Positions 40,501 through 52,200 of a DNA stretch of 64,000 nucleotides are shown piece after piece. Below the pieces are notes generated by a model. That model saw nothing but the letters and a program-made list of their open reading frames with translations, ran no database searches and was not told where the DNA came from. This DNA comes from Owenia fusiformis (Eukaryota > Annelida > Polychaeta > Sabellida > Oweniidae), in the NCBI GenBank assembly GCA_903813345.2, contig CAIIXF020000001.1, positions 22,215,915-22,279,914 on the forward strand. Direction: 5' to 3'. Position 1 is the stretch's first letter. Every line of letters starts with the position of its first letter. The translations under genes and the position numbers were made by a program.

Positions 40501-42567
40501 TAACTTTGCAGTCTTCTTGCGTTCATCTTCTGTTCCAGGGAAATCTTCTAACAGTCTGTTTACTTCTTGGATAACATGCTGTGGGACTGTTGGCTCTTCT
40601 TCATCATTCTCAATTGGTTTTGATTTCAAATTCTCGTTTGTAGCTATTTCTACTGTATTGTCCTGTATACTGTATGAAACTTTACAACAGTTTACTGTTG
40701 CAGAATGTAATTGTCCTATTGGAGTTCTTTTGGTAAGTATTACACTCGTTTCCGAAGCATTTAAGACACGTATTGTAGCACTTCCAGATGTTGCATCTAT
40801 GTATCCATTCATAACTTGGACATTTCCAGGTAAGACTCTATCCAATGGTTCAACTAAACCTTGTCCTCTAAAAGAACCTGTAGAAACATCTACATCAACA
40901 GTTGTTGAGGCTGGGATAAACACCTGTCCTTTCACACGTATAAGATGTGTTCTTTCTTCTGTGTCATTTGGTGTGGATTGAAACGTTGGCAAATGTTTCA
41001 AGACATTCATTCCTATTAACAGATCTGGATATGATCCGGATTCTTCGTGTACTAGAATTCCACAGTCCTTTATGGTGATATCTTGTATTATTATATCTTC
41101 TATGAGGAGACCTTTGTATGGTATTTTGAGATTATTAGCTGCTTTGAGGTCAAGAAGTTGAAATGGTTGTAGTTCTTTGACAAATTGATTTTCATAAAAT
41201 TCCTTTGACATAAGCGTAACACTGCTCCCAGAGTCCATTATTCCTGTAGTTTCAATATCTCCAATTTTGATATCCCATTTCTGCGTTTCACCAACAATTT
41301 TCTCCATGTTTGGATGACAAGATATACAAGTTGTATCTGTTGTCAGATTGACATTTGTTATGACTTCATTTGGTTTGCTATCTGAGTTTTTAGGGTCATT
41401 TACTTGTACACTATGATTATCATATCGTTCATTGCTGTTGTAGTAGTTTGATGGTCTTCTGGAGTAATTGTTTCCTCTTGATCTTCCTCTTCCTCGGTAG
41501 TTGTTTTGACCTCTGTTGAAACGGTTGTTGAATTGTCCTCTGCCATAACTGTTGAAATTCTGTTGTGGGTTGTTTTTCATTTCCTTTATTTCATTCAGTT
41601 CATTCTCCATTTTGTTTTGTTTTTCTAGTAAGGTCTTCATCATACTGTGTAGTGTGTTGTTACTATCTACTGTGTTTGCTGTAGTCTTTTTTGTTTCCAT
41701 GGAGTCACTCTGCTTTTCGTTTAGTTCGTATTGAAAGGCTGTTTCTCTCAATGTGTGGAATGTAGTTGAACTGTTATAGTCTGAGATTCCTCTTAATTCC
41801 CATCTCATTTTAGGACAGCATACACCTTCTATTAGTTGCTCTTTTAACAGCTTGTCTTCATCAACCTTTTCATCTTGATTTTGTTTCACAATATCCATTA
41901 ACTTCATTAAGGCTTGGGTATATTGAGCTATTGTCTCATTTGGATGCTGCTTTCTAGTATAGAATTCGGTCATTGATTTATGAGAAGACTTGTGTATTCC
42001 GAAAACTCGTTGTAGTGTTTTAAATATCTCAGTAGGTGTTGGGTTTGTCAGGTATCTCGCTTCTCTTCTAGGATTTGGACCTAGATGATATACAACAAAG
42101 TCTACTTTCTCCGAGTTATTTTTCAAATCTCGTATGGCCATTGTAGCATCCTCAATCCAGTCATAGATATCCTCATCTTTGTTTCCCATGAATTTATTCA
42201 ATTTCGGTTTCTTCGATATATACTGCGTATTCTTTGAACTAGTTTCTGATGTACTACTAGCGCTTTGAGTGTCAGCTAAAGTTTTTCTATCTGGTATTTC
42301 TTCATCCAAGTACTTCTTTTTGAGGATCGCCAACTCTTTTTCCATATTTATCATTCTGAGAAGTTCTCTTCTTTTTACTCTCTCTTCTTTATCGAGGGTT
42401 TCTGCCATTTCATCTATCGCTCGTTCAGCTTCAGATTTATGATCCTTTGTAGTTGTTTTTTTCTTTGTCGGGTCCTCTTGGCGCAATGTTTCAGCCATTT
42501 CATCTATTATACGTTCTGCTTCAGCTTTAATATCGCTTGGTTTTACTCCATCTTGTGCTTCAGCCAT
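37561..42567 (-). CDS. Gag-Pol polyprotein of the Gypsy element
   Basis: 1,668 residues in one frame. Order: gag-like region with coiled coils (about 1-330), an Arg/Gly/Asn-rich stretch (NYRGRGRSRGNNYSRR) where many relatives have a zinc knuckle, aspartic protease (DSGSS, about 445), reverse transcriptase (YLDD, about 872), RNase H (EIDASSSGLG, about 1032), and integrase with an HHCC zinc domain (HQGVERT ... CNRC) and catalytic DDE (CIDFT, HSDQGR, GNGQCERFN, about 1364-1459). The C-terminus holds a GPY/F-like region. Order RT-RNaseH-IN is that of Metaviridae. Gag and pol share a frame, as in some lineages of the family. Confidence 0.93.
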   Translation of the reverse strand: MAEAQDGVKPSDIKAEAERIIDEMAETLRQEDPTKKKTTTKDHKSEAERAIDEMAETLDKEERVKRRELLRMINMEKELAILKKKYLDEEIPDRKTLADTQSASSTSETSSKNTQYISKKPKLNKFMGNKDEDIYDWIEDATMAIRDLKNNSEKVDFVVYHLGPNPRREARYLTNPTPTEIFKTLQRVFGIHKSSHKSMTEFYTRKQHPNETIAQYTQALMKLMDIVKQNQDEKVDEDKLLKEQLIEGVCCPKMRWELRGISDYNSSTTFHTLRETAFQYELNEKQSDSMETKKTTANTVDSNNTLHSMMKTLLEKQNKMENELNEIKEMKNNPQQNFNSYGRGQFNNRFNRGQNNYRGRGRSRGNNYSRRPSNYYNSNERYDNHSVQVNDPKNSDSKPNEVITNVNLTTDTTCISCHPNMEKIVGETQKWDIKIGDIETTGIMDSGSSVTLMSKEFYENQFVKELQPFQLLDLKAANNLKIPYKGLLIEDIIIQDITIKDCGILVHEESGSYPDLLIGMNVLKHLPTFQSTPNDTEERTHLIRVKGQVFIPASTTVDVDVSTGSFRGQGLVEPLDRVLPGNVQVMNGYIDATSGSATIRVLNASETSVILTKRTPIGQLHSATVNCCKVSYSIQDNTVEIATNENLKSKPIENDEEEPTVPQHVIQEVNRLLEDFPGTEDERKKTAKLFYKYHKIFGSDENDLGYTDAIEHKIPTPDDFAVNEPFRRVPPAVFQELREHIDTLIQKKIIRPSSSNFASPIVLVRKKNKSLRLCVDYRQLNHNTKKDVFPLPRIQESMDALLNAKWFCSLDLQSAYHQVKVAQEDIHKTSFTTPFGTFEYLRMPFGLCNAPATYQRLMTMAFKDEIFKTLLVYLDDLLVYSSTIEEMIHRLENVFSILHSYNLKLELKKCYFFKETVTYLGHQISKEGIKPDPEKIKVIVNWKQPKTLKDLRRFLGMAGYHRRFVKNYAATAQPLHNLVTKVTKRTKKKTENIEKLWTEDCTQAQATLKEKLSTAPVLAFADYNKPFVLEIDASSSGLGCELLQEQEGKMRVIGYGSRSLRGGEKNMNNYSSKKLELLALKWSVTEKFRDFLLGSKFTIFTDNNPLTYIMRKKKLPALEQRWVSDLACFNFEIKYKPGIKNTAADALSRLEHSSEDEDEDDDFEVSAMSVIAEITNTTHLPDLSTEINQKEVNVLTVESDITPTETTVFPTITKEGLATLQDNDQDISLIKEIIKHNIIPTPKILKKMTKHQRKWEKQRHKLRLVDNILYRKVKSNDKDVNQVAIPTVLKEEVLKAGHDFAGHQGVERTDKLISDRYFWPGMKQDICEYIKTCNRCVFGKMPFHKIITPMGRLTAKSPLDLVCIDFTLLEKATNGMENVLIITDVFTKFTIARETKDQTAETVSKVLVKDLFLVYGIPKRLHSDQGRNFESKIVDCLCKTYNVQKSRTTPYHPQGNGQCERFNRTLHNLLLSLEAKKKNKWPEYLKELVYSYNITPHSSTGYSPFYMMFGREALLPLSLVLDSENDDEDSEGNKADNWVTKQKQTFKEAYAHAEENMNQNADRRKERHDKKPTIIEDKIDVGRKVLTRRRTLGRNKIQDYYEDSVYKVIERKGDTYTIENEDSLRKTVNREDLKELPEGIRNKKLLNKDTAEEVPQLRRSKRLLDQQK

Positions 42568-43149
42568 TTTGAAATACTAACGTAAAATAGTCACTTAAAA
42601 TAGTCGCGTAAAATATTCACTCTGATTCCGCACGCGCCGAAAATAATATCCGAATGTTTAAAAGACAAAGTAAAAAAAACATTCAAATTTTTAAAAGACA
42701 AAGTAGTGGAAAATATTTACAAAGTTCTTCTAGTGAAGGCTACACATGTAGTAATTAATATAAAGTACCAAGTATTACTGACATATACTGGTTATCAGAT
42801 GGTCACCTCGTATTAAATGTAAAATAGATGTCTCTATATAGATGACATGTACGCAATACGTTCACTACCCTTGTATCATATGTAAAATATTGTATTCAGC
42901 AACTCTGCAGTTATCAATATGTATATTCATTTAATAACCTATCTGAAGTGTTTTGTATATATACTTTGGGTTTATATCCCTACAATTACTAATTGTTGTG
43001 GTTGCTCTGTATATAAACAGTCCTTCATGTAATGATAAAGGTGTACACCAACTGTTCACTGTCCCTGTTTTAGTACAGGTAAGTCACATCAACTCAAAAT
43101 GTTATTTGCTATGCAAGTGTCTCTATAGATGGAGTTCCAGGTAAATGAT

Positions 43150-43420
43150 AATGCTTAATGTTCATAAAGATGGCGCACTAGGTATAGTATCACTCAAAGT
43201 TCAAGAAAGCGCTCAATTATGTGATAGCTTAATGTTCATAAAGATGGCGCTCTATTATAGTGATAATTCAATGTTCATATAGATGGCGCTCTATTAAAGT
43301 GATAATTCAATGTTCATATAGATGGCGCTCTATTATAATGATAATTCAATGTTCATATAGATGGCGCTCTATTATACTGCTTAATGTTTCCTATAGATGG
43401 CGCTCTGTTATCATACATGT
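43150..43420. repeat. 39 bp tandem repeat in the Gypsy leader
   Basis: Five or so units of agatggcgctctattatagt with gataattcaatgttcatat lie between the 5' LTR and gag. Confidence 0.85.
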
Positions 43421-43699
43421 AACTCTCATACCTTTTCGGGAACTCATCTAGGTAATCAGGCGGCAACTGGTCCACTGGAACTGGTCACTCTTGCTAACTA
43501 AGCATGAAGTACTAGTTGACTAAACTACTAACTACCTTATCATGGGCTTAGGGCTACTAGTGGAGTAAGTCATGAGATAAAATTCATGGATTCCTTAAAT
43601 TTATTTCCAATGGACATCCATGGTAAAATTTACAAAGGGAAATAATTGTAAAGAACACCCGTTGTAAAATTTGCAAAGGGAAGTACCCGCAGTACCATT

Positions 43700-44872
43700 T
43701 GTGAGGGACGTTTTGTCCAAAATAAATAAACAAGAGAAATTTATAAAATATTTTATATTATATCATGTATTATATCAGTCAACTTCCTTATTGATCATGT
43801 ATATGTTGCACAACTACCTTAACACAACTGCTGTTGTTGTACAACTACCTTAAAAGACAAATCACAAAAGAGTGACAACTACCTTAATCCATGAAAGTGT
43901 AGAAATACCTTAATCCATGAAAGTGTGGAACTACCTTAATTCATAAAATGTAAAACATTACAAAAGAGTGACAACTACCTTAATATATAAATTAGCCTAC
44001 AAAAGAGTGACCAGTCTGCCAGTGCAGAACTGTAGGTGGAATGCCTAAAAATATAAAATTCACACCATAAGTTGATATGTAGCAATAAAGTAAAATGTCA
44101 TTAAAATGCAGATTAATGTTTAATGTTTTAATTGATAAAACCATATTTGTGATGGGGATTAAGTAATATATGAATGAATCTTTATTTCCCCACACAATGC
44201 CTGAAGCATTATATAAACATCAAAACACATGAAGCATGACTTGTTCAATATGGTCAATAGGGTCAAGTTGACCTTACAAAATGTCGTATTGACCTTACAC
44301 ATACTACAAATATAAATCAAATAACAAGAGTGGAATTTTACCTGACAATAAAGCTACTTGGGCTGTGAGTGTGGGCATATGGTAAAGTAAGTCAGCTAGG
44401 GAACTAACCTAAAAATGTACATTTGAACCTAAGTGAAAATGTAAACAAAGGAATGAAATCCAATATGGCTGATGTTGAAATTTGCAAAATATCTTGAGTC
44501 TTTCCTTAAACTCCTAATAAGTTCAAAATTACAAACGGTATATAAAAAATACCTATTTCAACATAGAGATTATATATTAATCTTTAAAACTAACTATATG
44601 AATAATATACTGAGACAATATAACTTGTTTAGAAATTGGTCAAAGTATGGAAAAATATTTACCACATCCAGAAGATTCAAAAGCAGGCCCAACACTAAAG
44701 TATATGATCATGTGACCTAGATCATGTGATACAGTAGTTACTAAACCTTTTTAAAGGTGGCATATCAGTACAGTCTCAGTATGTGCTGTGTTGAGAAGTA
44801 GTATACATTGGGTAGGAATAATCAGTTGTACCAACAATATTTAAAAGTATATTTATAAAAGTGCATGTCACA
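43700..44872 (-). repeat. 5' LTR of the Gypsy element
   Basis: 1,173 bp, starting (element sense) TGTGACATGCAC and ending CCCTCACA. The next bases inside, aaTGGTACTGCGGG, have the TGG start and position of a primer-binding site; the tRNA was not identified. Confidence 0.92.
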
Positions 44873-44876
44873 TTAA

Positions 44877-46041
44877 TATGCATCATGTTACCCAAATATC
44901 CACGAAAATACATGTATTGTCCTTACATGAAACATTTGAGTTGATCACTGAGGTAAATTGTATTGAAAAAGTTTGTGTTCACAGAGACATATAATCCAAT
45001 TTTCTTATAGCCAGACTGATATGAGACTTATTGTATATGTTTGCAATTAAAGTATCTCATATATATTAGGTCGCAATTTGAGTGTTCTTAAATGGTCAAT
45101 GGAGCTCATAAAAGTTCGAGGTCAATATGGTCTAAAATACATATATCTAAAATGCAATGTTATTAATATTTCATTCTTTTGGCATTCCTGAATTCCTAAG
45201 AACACTGTGAAGAAGATGTATATGGTGGTCATGCTCAACTAAGGTCATGTCTATATTGATGTCATAGTAGGTCAATGTTATATGTAAATGTCAAGGTCAT
45301 CTTAAAGGTCACAATTTAGCTATCAAAAGTCCTAGTATAAGTATTTCACTATTCTAAGAAGGTTCATGCAGGTTTAGCTACAGTAGGTCATTTCATAATG
45401 AAAGGTTGAGGTCACCTGGTAGATCCATAGGCCCTGAGGGAAAGGTATTGGCAAGCTGAATCTAAAATTTACTGTAGATACAGTATTTGCATTTGTGGGC
45501 AAAGTTAAAAGTGTGTCACTTACGGCGGTTGGCAGTAACCAATCAAATCACTTGCCTCCACATTTAGAATGGGCGTGTCCTTCAGCAGCTAGAGATGTTA
45601 AAGTATTCATTTTTGTTATTAAAGTGTTCCGATAAGCTTCCCGTATAAAAAAAACAATATGTTATCCCTTTTATAAATGTGTTACGATCAATAATATACT
45701 TATTATATGCTACAGTTAGAGGTGTTGACACAACGACCTCGAGCCTGTGAACCCTTGAGTATAATTTCGGGATCGGGCCTTTTATACTAAATGGTGAGCA
45801 ACATCAGAAACAGCGTTCGATTTGCTAAACGATATGCGTCACCCTTTAAGATCTAAAATTGTGGTACAAGTACTGTATATAAAGCATTAACTCATGACAA
45901 CTAGATATTTTTAGACTTATTCTGACCCGGGATTCGGACAGAGAGTTAATATATGTATTCATATCTTTCAAATTACATTTTAAAATGATTATGCTTTCGC
46001 TATCTAGTTATTTTTTCACCACGTAAATCTGTATATTGTAT
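44877..46041. other. 3' flank of copy B
   Basis: Carries the dispersed repeat shared with 11805-11960 (at 44905-45070) and AT-rich DNA. The last 70 bp resemble DNA left of the Harbinger element (12738-12825), so this is copy B's 3'UTR. Confidence 0.55.
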
Positions 46042-46298
46042 CTAACCAGTAAACAATATTGTTACTGTTGAAGTGAATGATGACGCGTGTGTATCTACAC
46101 CCATCAGTGTCCCACGCCCATATTTGTTGGAAAATACTTCCATTCCAAAGTGGGAAAACCCATTCCCAGCGTAATATGGCCACAATGCTCGTCCTTCTAT
46201 GATATCCGGCTCTTCCACGAAGCCACATTCACTGTTAGGTATGAAGTAATTGATTAGATAAAGGCCTTCATCTTTTTGAATTGTTCCATTCCATTTTC
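46042..46298 (-). CDS. Copy B exon 3 with stop
   Basis: Follows attgtag and encodes (G)[55 protein letters not shown] and ends TILFTG, TAG. Confidence 0.8.
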
Positions 46299-49200
46299 CT
46301 ACAATGATCATGATGAGCAATGAGATTTATTAATATTTTAGAGAAAAGATCATTGCTATAATATGCAAATAAGGTATTGGTTGTATTTTTATATGCCCAG
46401 AAATGCCAGTTTGTTATTTAAATTGCTCAATTTATGTGGGGAGGCTCATGGGTTCCAACATTGTAGGTCCCACTCGGCTCCCTGTCCCCGCCACTGTTGA
46501 TGATGGCCTTACCTTTTAATGTGATGGGTCTTTTGGCTTTTGCCATAAATCCAATTTCTCTAAGATAGGTGTTCTTGTAATATTTCACACGACGGTATGG
46601 CATTGTTTCCGTCAATGCTCTAAGTTTAAATTTAAAGGTAAACGCGAAGCACGTATAATCTCCCAAATCTACAGGTTGACCTTGGTACAACTGCTCATCT
46701 GTCAAACTGTTCAAATCAATTCCAAACTCTTTGAGGTACTTGACAAAGTCTCTTCCTAAAATTAAGAAAGTCATGCAAGAATAAAAAATGACTGTATTGG
46801 AGTGGGTATTGGTGTCGTACCTAGGCCAGAGAATCAGGGAGACTAGGCAATGACAAGTATTGAGGCATGGAACTTATAGGCTTCTCTTTTAGGATTTCAT
46901 GATTAACAGTATTGTGACATTCTGTGGTATTCTCCCGAGGCACTGCTTGATAAAAGTATGCAAAGAGAATAGAAGTTCTCATTTAAGGATCCCTGCCTAG
47001 TTAAAGACATATCAATGCACTGAGAACAACAAATATAGCTAATAGACTGCGGACTATTCTGTAGAAGTGCTCTAGAAATGAATCTCGCTTTTCATGGAAG
47101 GTCACACATTCCAACATATTTCAAACAATTTGTATGATTGTAATAGACACTTTCTGGGTAGTTGGACTTTATGTAGGGGTGGCAGAAGGCCCTCAGGCCA
47201 ATTTATACCCCTACCCCAACAAAACCTTGGGGGTACTTTAATGCCACCCAATAAAAATAATACTAATGCATATCAGATATTCATCGTTTTATAGTGGGTA
47301 GGGCATGCCATGGTTAGTCAGTGCTAGAAATTTCCAATCTCTGACTTATATGGTTACCATGGAAACAGTATTTATATCTCACAATCTTCTCAATTTGACC
47401 CCGTCCCAAATTTGTCCTTAAGTTCTCAAAGTGAAATATTTGCAAATCTGTTTGGATTTTGTGGCTGCAACTTTGTCAAAAGTTGAATTAATATGTATGT
47501 ATTCACACTAAAGCACTAAAAACTTGATATAATGATCTCATAAATTAATAATATTTATCAAATGTAGTCACACACAACTGCTTTTAGGGAAAAGTGGGCG
47601 TGGCACTTTTTGGTACTTGTGTAATTGTTGCAGCATTAAATGAAAAATACTTATTACACTAACAACAATTGACATTTAATTAGCATCTACTAACATTGTG
47701 TAACATTGTAGTATGTTCATTATCATTATTAGATACTTTAAATATTTTATATAAGTGTTATCATGATCCTTCCCTATCATAGGTCATTAATGGTCAAATT
47801 AACTTTTAAGTCCTAGAGGTCCTTAGTCTTTTTAGCTTGTCAAAGTCGTATTAATTGACTTGAAGCTAGAATATAAATAGTTTCATTGATCAAGAGCTAT
47901 GAGTTAAAATTGATTAATACATTTGTCAGGGTTAGAGCCATTTTATGCAATTGAAAAGTAATGGACCGACACTGATCAGTACCAAGTGAAGGTAACGGCC
48001 GTAACCTTCGCATCTAAGATGGCGGACAGTAATTGTCGATTTTGATATTTTTAATTTTCATTGAATTAAACTACTTTAGAGTTGATGTTATGCTTTGACA
48101 TTTGCACCAAATCAGGCTTAAATGACATTGGAACCATAGATGTAGTAAACATGAATAAACGATATGTGAAATGTTATGCCCTGCCTTAATACATAACTAA
48201 GATTTTCTCGGATAAATGGTGTCTTACAATTGACTAACTGATTCTATTATCAACATCAGGTAATGCATGATCTATCCAATGGATTAACGAAAATACTTGA
48301 TTCCAATATGGCAAAATAAATTATTCCATGTATGAATTGCATAGTGCATCATTTTGCAGATATTACATAATGCATTCATTGACTCATGGTCAACAAGGTA
48401 CGGGTAAAACTCCTTTTAGTATTTCACAAAATAATGAAATATAAACAATTTACACATTTCTGAAATGCTGTACCTTTAGTGATTCCTTCGACCTGGAAAG
48501 TGGTTTGTTATGTTAAAACTTAAAATAATATCTAAACAAATCTGTTTAGTGTATAAAAACAATAAAAGTTAATGTTTAATATCAAATATTATTAGACATA
48601 TGAATATAACCTAAAATAAGAAATCTTGTTCTCGTATTCCATTTTAAAATTGGTTGAATGATTTTGGCACAGTAGAAATGATGGTCATGATTAAATATTA
48701 TATGTAATATGCCCTGATGCTGTAACATCAATGGTCCTTTATAAACAGGTATGACTGAAATACTGGACAAGATCTTATAAGGTTACAGTTTCCATATAAC
48801 GTATGTTCCATATTACTACCCCAAATCTCCATTGTGTAAGTTTATGAGTCATTATCCCTCATAGTTTATTATGGCAAATGCCTATCCTTGTCTAGAATAT
48901 GTCATTTTATCAATTTTATAAACAAGTATACAATTACACGCCCCCCCCCCCCTCCCACACCAAAACTCCATTTTCTTTATCAAATCTTTCTACCTCTATC
49001 TGTTATGCTTCTCTGTCAGGCTTCCCCAATTTTCCATACTGTCAAGTAAACATCTAAATAGGATAGTTCTAGCTATTGCTGTTGTTTTGAAATGTTGACT
49101 TTTCTTGGGGAAATATTGTTTCAATTCTGACAGAAGTTTTAAGCCAATATCATTCAATTTATCAATATCCAAACGCAGGGTTTCAGAAAGTATGCATTTT

Positions 49201-52200
49201 GTTTGTGCCTGTTTTTTCATCATGTGTACTTATTAAGACAGCTATATTTAAACGTAAATACATTAAAACATGATACATATAATCTTTTGACAATTTCTTC
49301 AGTAAAGTGGCCATTTTGAGAAATGATATATAGCTTGTACCTTTGTTTGATGCTCAAGAAGATGTTCGACTGGATTTGCCTTTGTCTAATTCATATATAT
49401 ACCAAATACGAGAATCAGAATCTTATTCTACAAAACGGATGTTCATGGAAGTAGCACTAATTATTGCATCATTGCTATAAATCGTGTGATTTGATTGGCT
49501 AATTCAGAACCATGTGACTAAAAATACCAGCGTATTTCACAGCTCACTGAATTATTTCCATATTTAAAAGACGTATTGTCCAGCGTATTGCCCGCCTGGG
49601 GATTCTGACAACTGCACTTTCAATGATTTTTGCAACATGTATTACTATCGCCCTACGGGCTGCGGGCAATACATATTGCAAAAATCATTGAAAGATGAAC
49701 AGGTATTGCCCTCCATAGAATGAAATATTTGCTTAACATTTCTACTGTTTCGGGCTTAATATCAATTTTGTTATAAACTGAACAAAGCGGCACCTTTAAC
49801 ATGCAGCTAATTCTCCCATCTAACCAAGAGAGCCTCTTTTAATATATCGAAATTTAAAATTGCCTCTGATTCAATTTGTTCAATCAAATCTAAAATGGTA
49901 ATACCTTTTTACTGCTTCGAACTTCCTTATATTTTATACCATTGGGGTAGGATGTTTGTCTCTTTCAATTAATGCTTTCACCAGAAACATGGATATCACT
50001 AATTTTGATTCATATTTAAAATGGTGTGCATGAATAGACCTGTGTATTTTATACCAAATAGAGACACTTCCCTCGAGAGTTCTAAATCTCTATATGTTAA
50101 CAGCCTAGTTCCCACATCCCTTGTTGACTTTGCTTCCATATTTCCTGTGAAGCCGTGGAACTGTTCTCTTGTTCTTCACAATTTTCCATTTTAATGTAAC
50201 TCAATGAATAAGGCCAATTCATATCACTGGCTTCCCTAGGTCATTTGAATTCCTTGCAATTTTTAAATCAGCAATAAAGAATAATGGGTTAAATTATCAA
50301 ATAATGAAAAAGTTGCAAATTATGAGATTTGTTATATAGCTTCGAAATCTTGCTGAAGTGTAGTTTAACTATAGGTTAACAGGCTAAATTCTCATTGAGA
50401 TAATTTTAAAGAATCTTAAACATTGACTTATTGTTTCAGTGGTCCTATTAAAGTTCATGTGTACACAATCTGAACAACATCCAGTTTCAAACACTTCTGA
50501 TTATCATCAAGTTTCAAACACAATCTGAACATCATCAAATTCAATGCAAATGCAGTTTTACTTTAATCATACAGAACGAATATGGTTAATCAATAGACTA
50601 AGTGACACATGTCAAGTCAATGGTAAATACTTGTATCTAGCCCAACTAGCACAAGTGCTGCCATCTACCGACTAGTATCAATCCATCTATCCATATACAT
50701 AGCACCTAATGAGGTCACAACTTCAAGTAAAGCTTTTTCCCTTGTCTATGGTAAAAATAAGTTAAACAGAAAAGTTAGTTTGACACCATTGGTGATGCCC
50801 ACCTTGTATGGTATAGGGATAAAAGGAAAGTTCATGATAACACTTACATAAAATAATTTAAGTATCTAATAATGATAATGAACATATTACAATGTTACAC
50901 AATGTTAGTAAATGATAATTAAATGTAAATTATTGTTAGTGTAATATGTATTTTTTGCTTAATGCTGCAACAATTACACAAGTTCCAAAAAGTGCCACGC
51001 CCACTTTTCCCTAAAAGTAGTTGTGTGTGACTATATTTGATAGATATTATTGATTTATTGGAGCATTATATCAACTTTTTAGTGCTTTAGTGTGAATATA
51101 TACATATTTATACAACTTTTGACAAAGTTGCAGCCACAAAATCCAAACAAAGGACGATTCTCGGTTTGGAGAACAGTCTCCTGGGCTAATAATTTTTTTC
51201 ATGAAAAATATAGAAATATTGCCCAAATTAAACTATGAATATTCAAAAGAGGACATTTAAATCTACAAGATGTAAAAATAACAAATTGGTCTGAAGCAGG
51301 GATAATGCTCAATTAGACCGATTCAATAAAATACGAGTCTCGATTTGGGGAAAGAAGTTCATCAGTGTACTGCGCTAATATTTTTTTGCGAAAAATCTAG
51401 AAATATTACCCAAATTAAATTATGACTATTCAAAAGAAGACATTCAAATCTATATTATGTAAAAAAGTCAATTTTGTCCGAAGCAGGGATAATGGTCATT
51501 TAGATTGATGATCTTCATTCTCCAAACCGAGAATCGTCCTTTGCAAATATTTCACTTTGAGGGCTAAGGGACATATTTTGGAGGAGGTCAAATTGAGAAG
51601 ATTTTGAGATATAAATACTGTTTCCATGGTAACCATATAAGTTAGAGATTGGACATTTCTGGCACTGACTAACCATGGTATGCTCTGCCTACTATAAAAC
51701 TATGAATATATGACATGCATTAGTATTCTTTTTTTTGCAACATATTGACTTCTGTAATATATTCTTACAAAGTATATTTTAAACATTCACTCCATTTCAC
51801 AGACATCCTTCTTCATTCATTCCATATCTTATTATCATTTTCTTTACAGTATTTTAAATACATTTCGAATTTTCTGTACACTGGTAGTTCTCGTAGCAAT
51901 TTTTGATTATACAAGAAGTATTTTGCAATAATTATAATCATATTTTCGTATTTGCTCCATTTTTTAGAGCCAAAGAGCACATTGTTTAAATCAAAATATT
52001 TGAGTTTTTTCAAAATGTGTTGCTTAACACTGTTCCAAAACTGATTTGTATATTCACAAAGATAAAATAAGTGATCAATCGTTTCAAATGCAGTATGACA
52101 GAATTCGCACATCGGCGATTGTATTACATTATATTTAAATAGATCATTGTTTGTATATAAAATGCAATTTATAAGTTTAAATTGAAAAGCCCTGTGTTTA

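Larger units (their letters stand above)
35727..44872 (-). mobile_element. Ty3/Gypsy LTR retrotransposon, looks whole
   Basis: Two 1,173 bp LTRs (one with a later 313 bp insertion), TG...CA ends (TGTGA and TCACA), and 4 bp target duplications TTAA at 35723-35726 and 44873-44876. One long gag-pol frame lies between on the minus strand. The LTRs show no length difference once the nested MITE is discounted and look identical by eye, so the insertion is young. It lies 0.8 kb past ADHFE1 and 1.2 kb past copy B's last exon. Confidence 0.93.

Noticed and set aside
38900-40981. Plus-strand open frames of about 150 codons
   Set aside because: They are antisense shadows of the Gypsy polyprotein.
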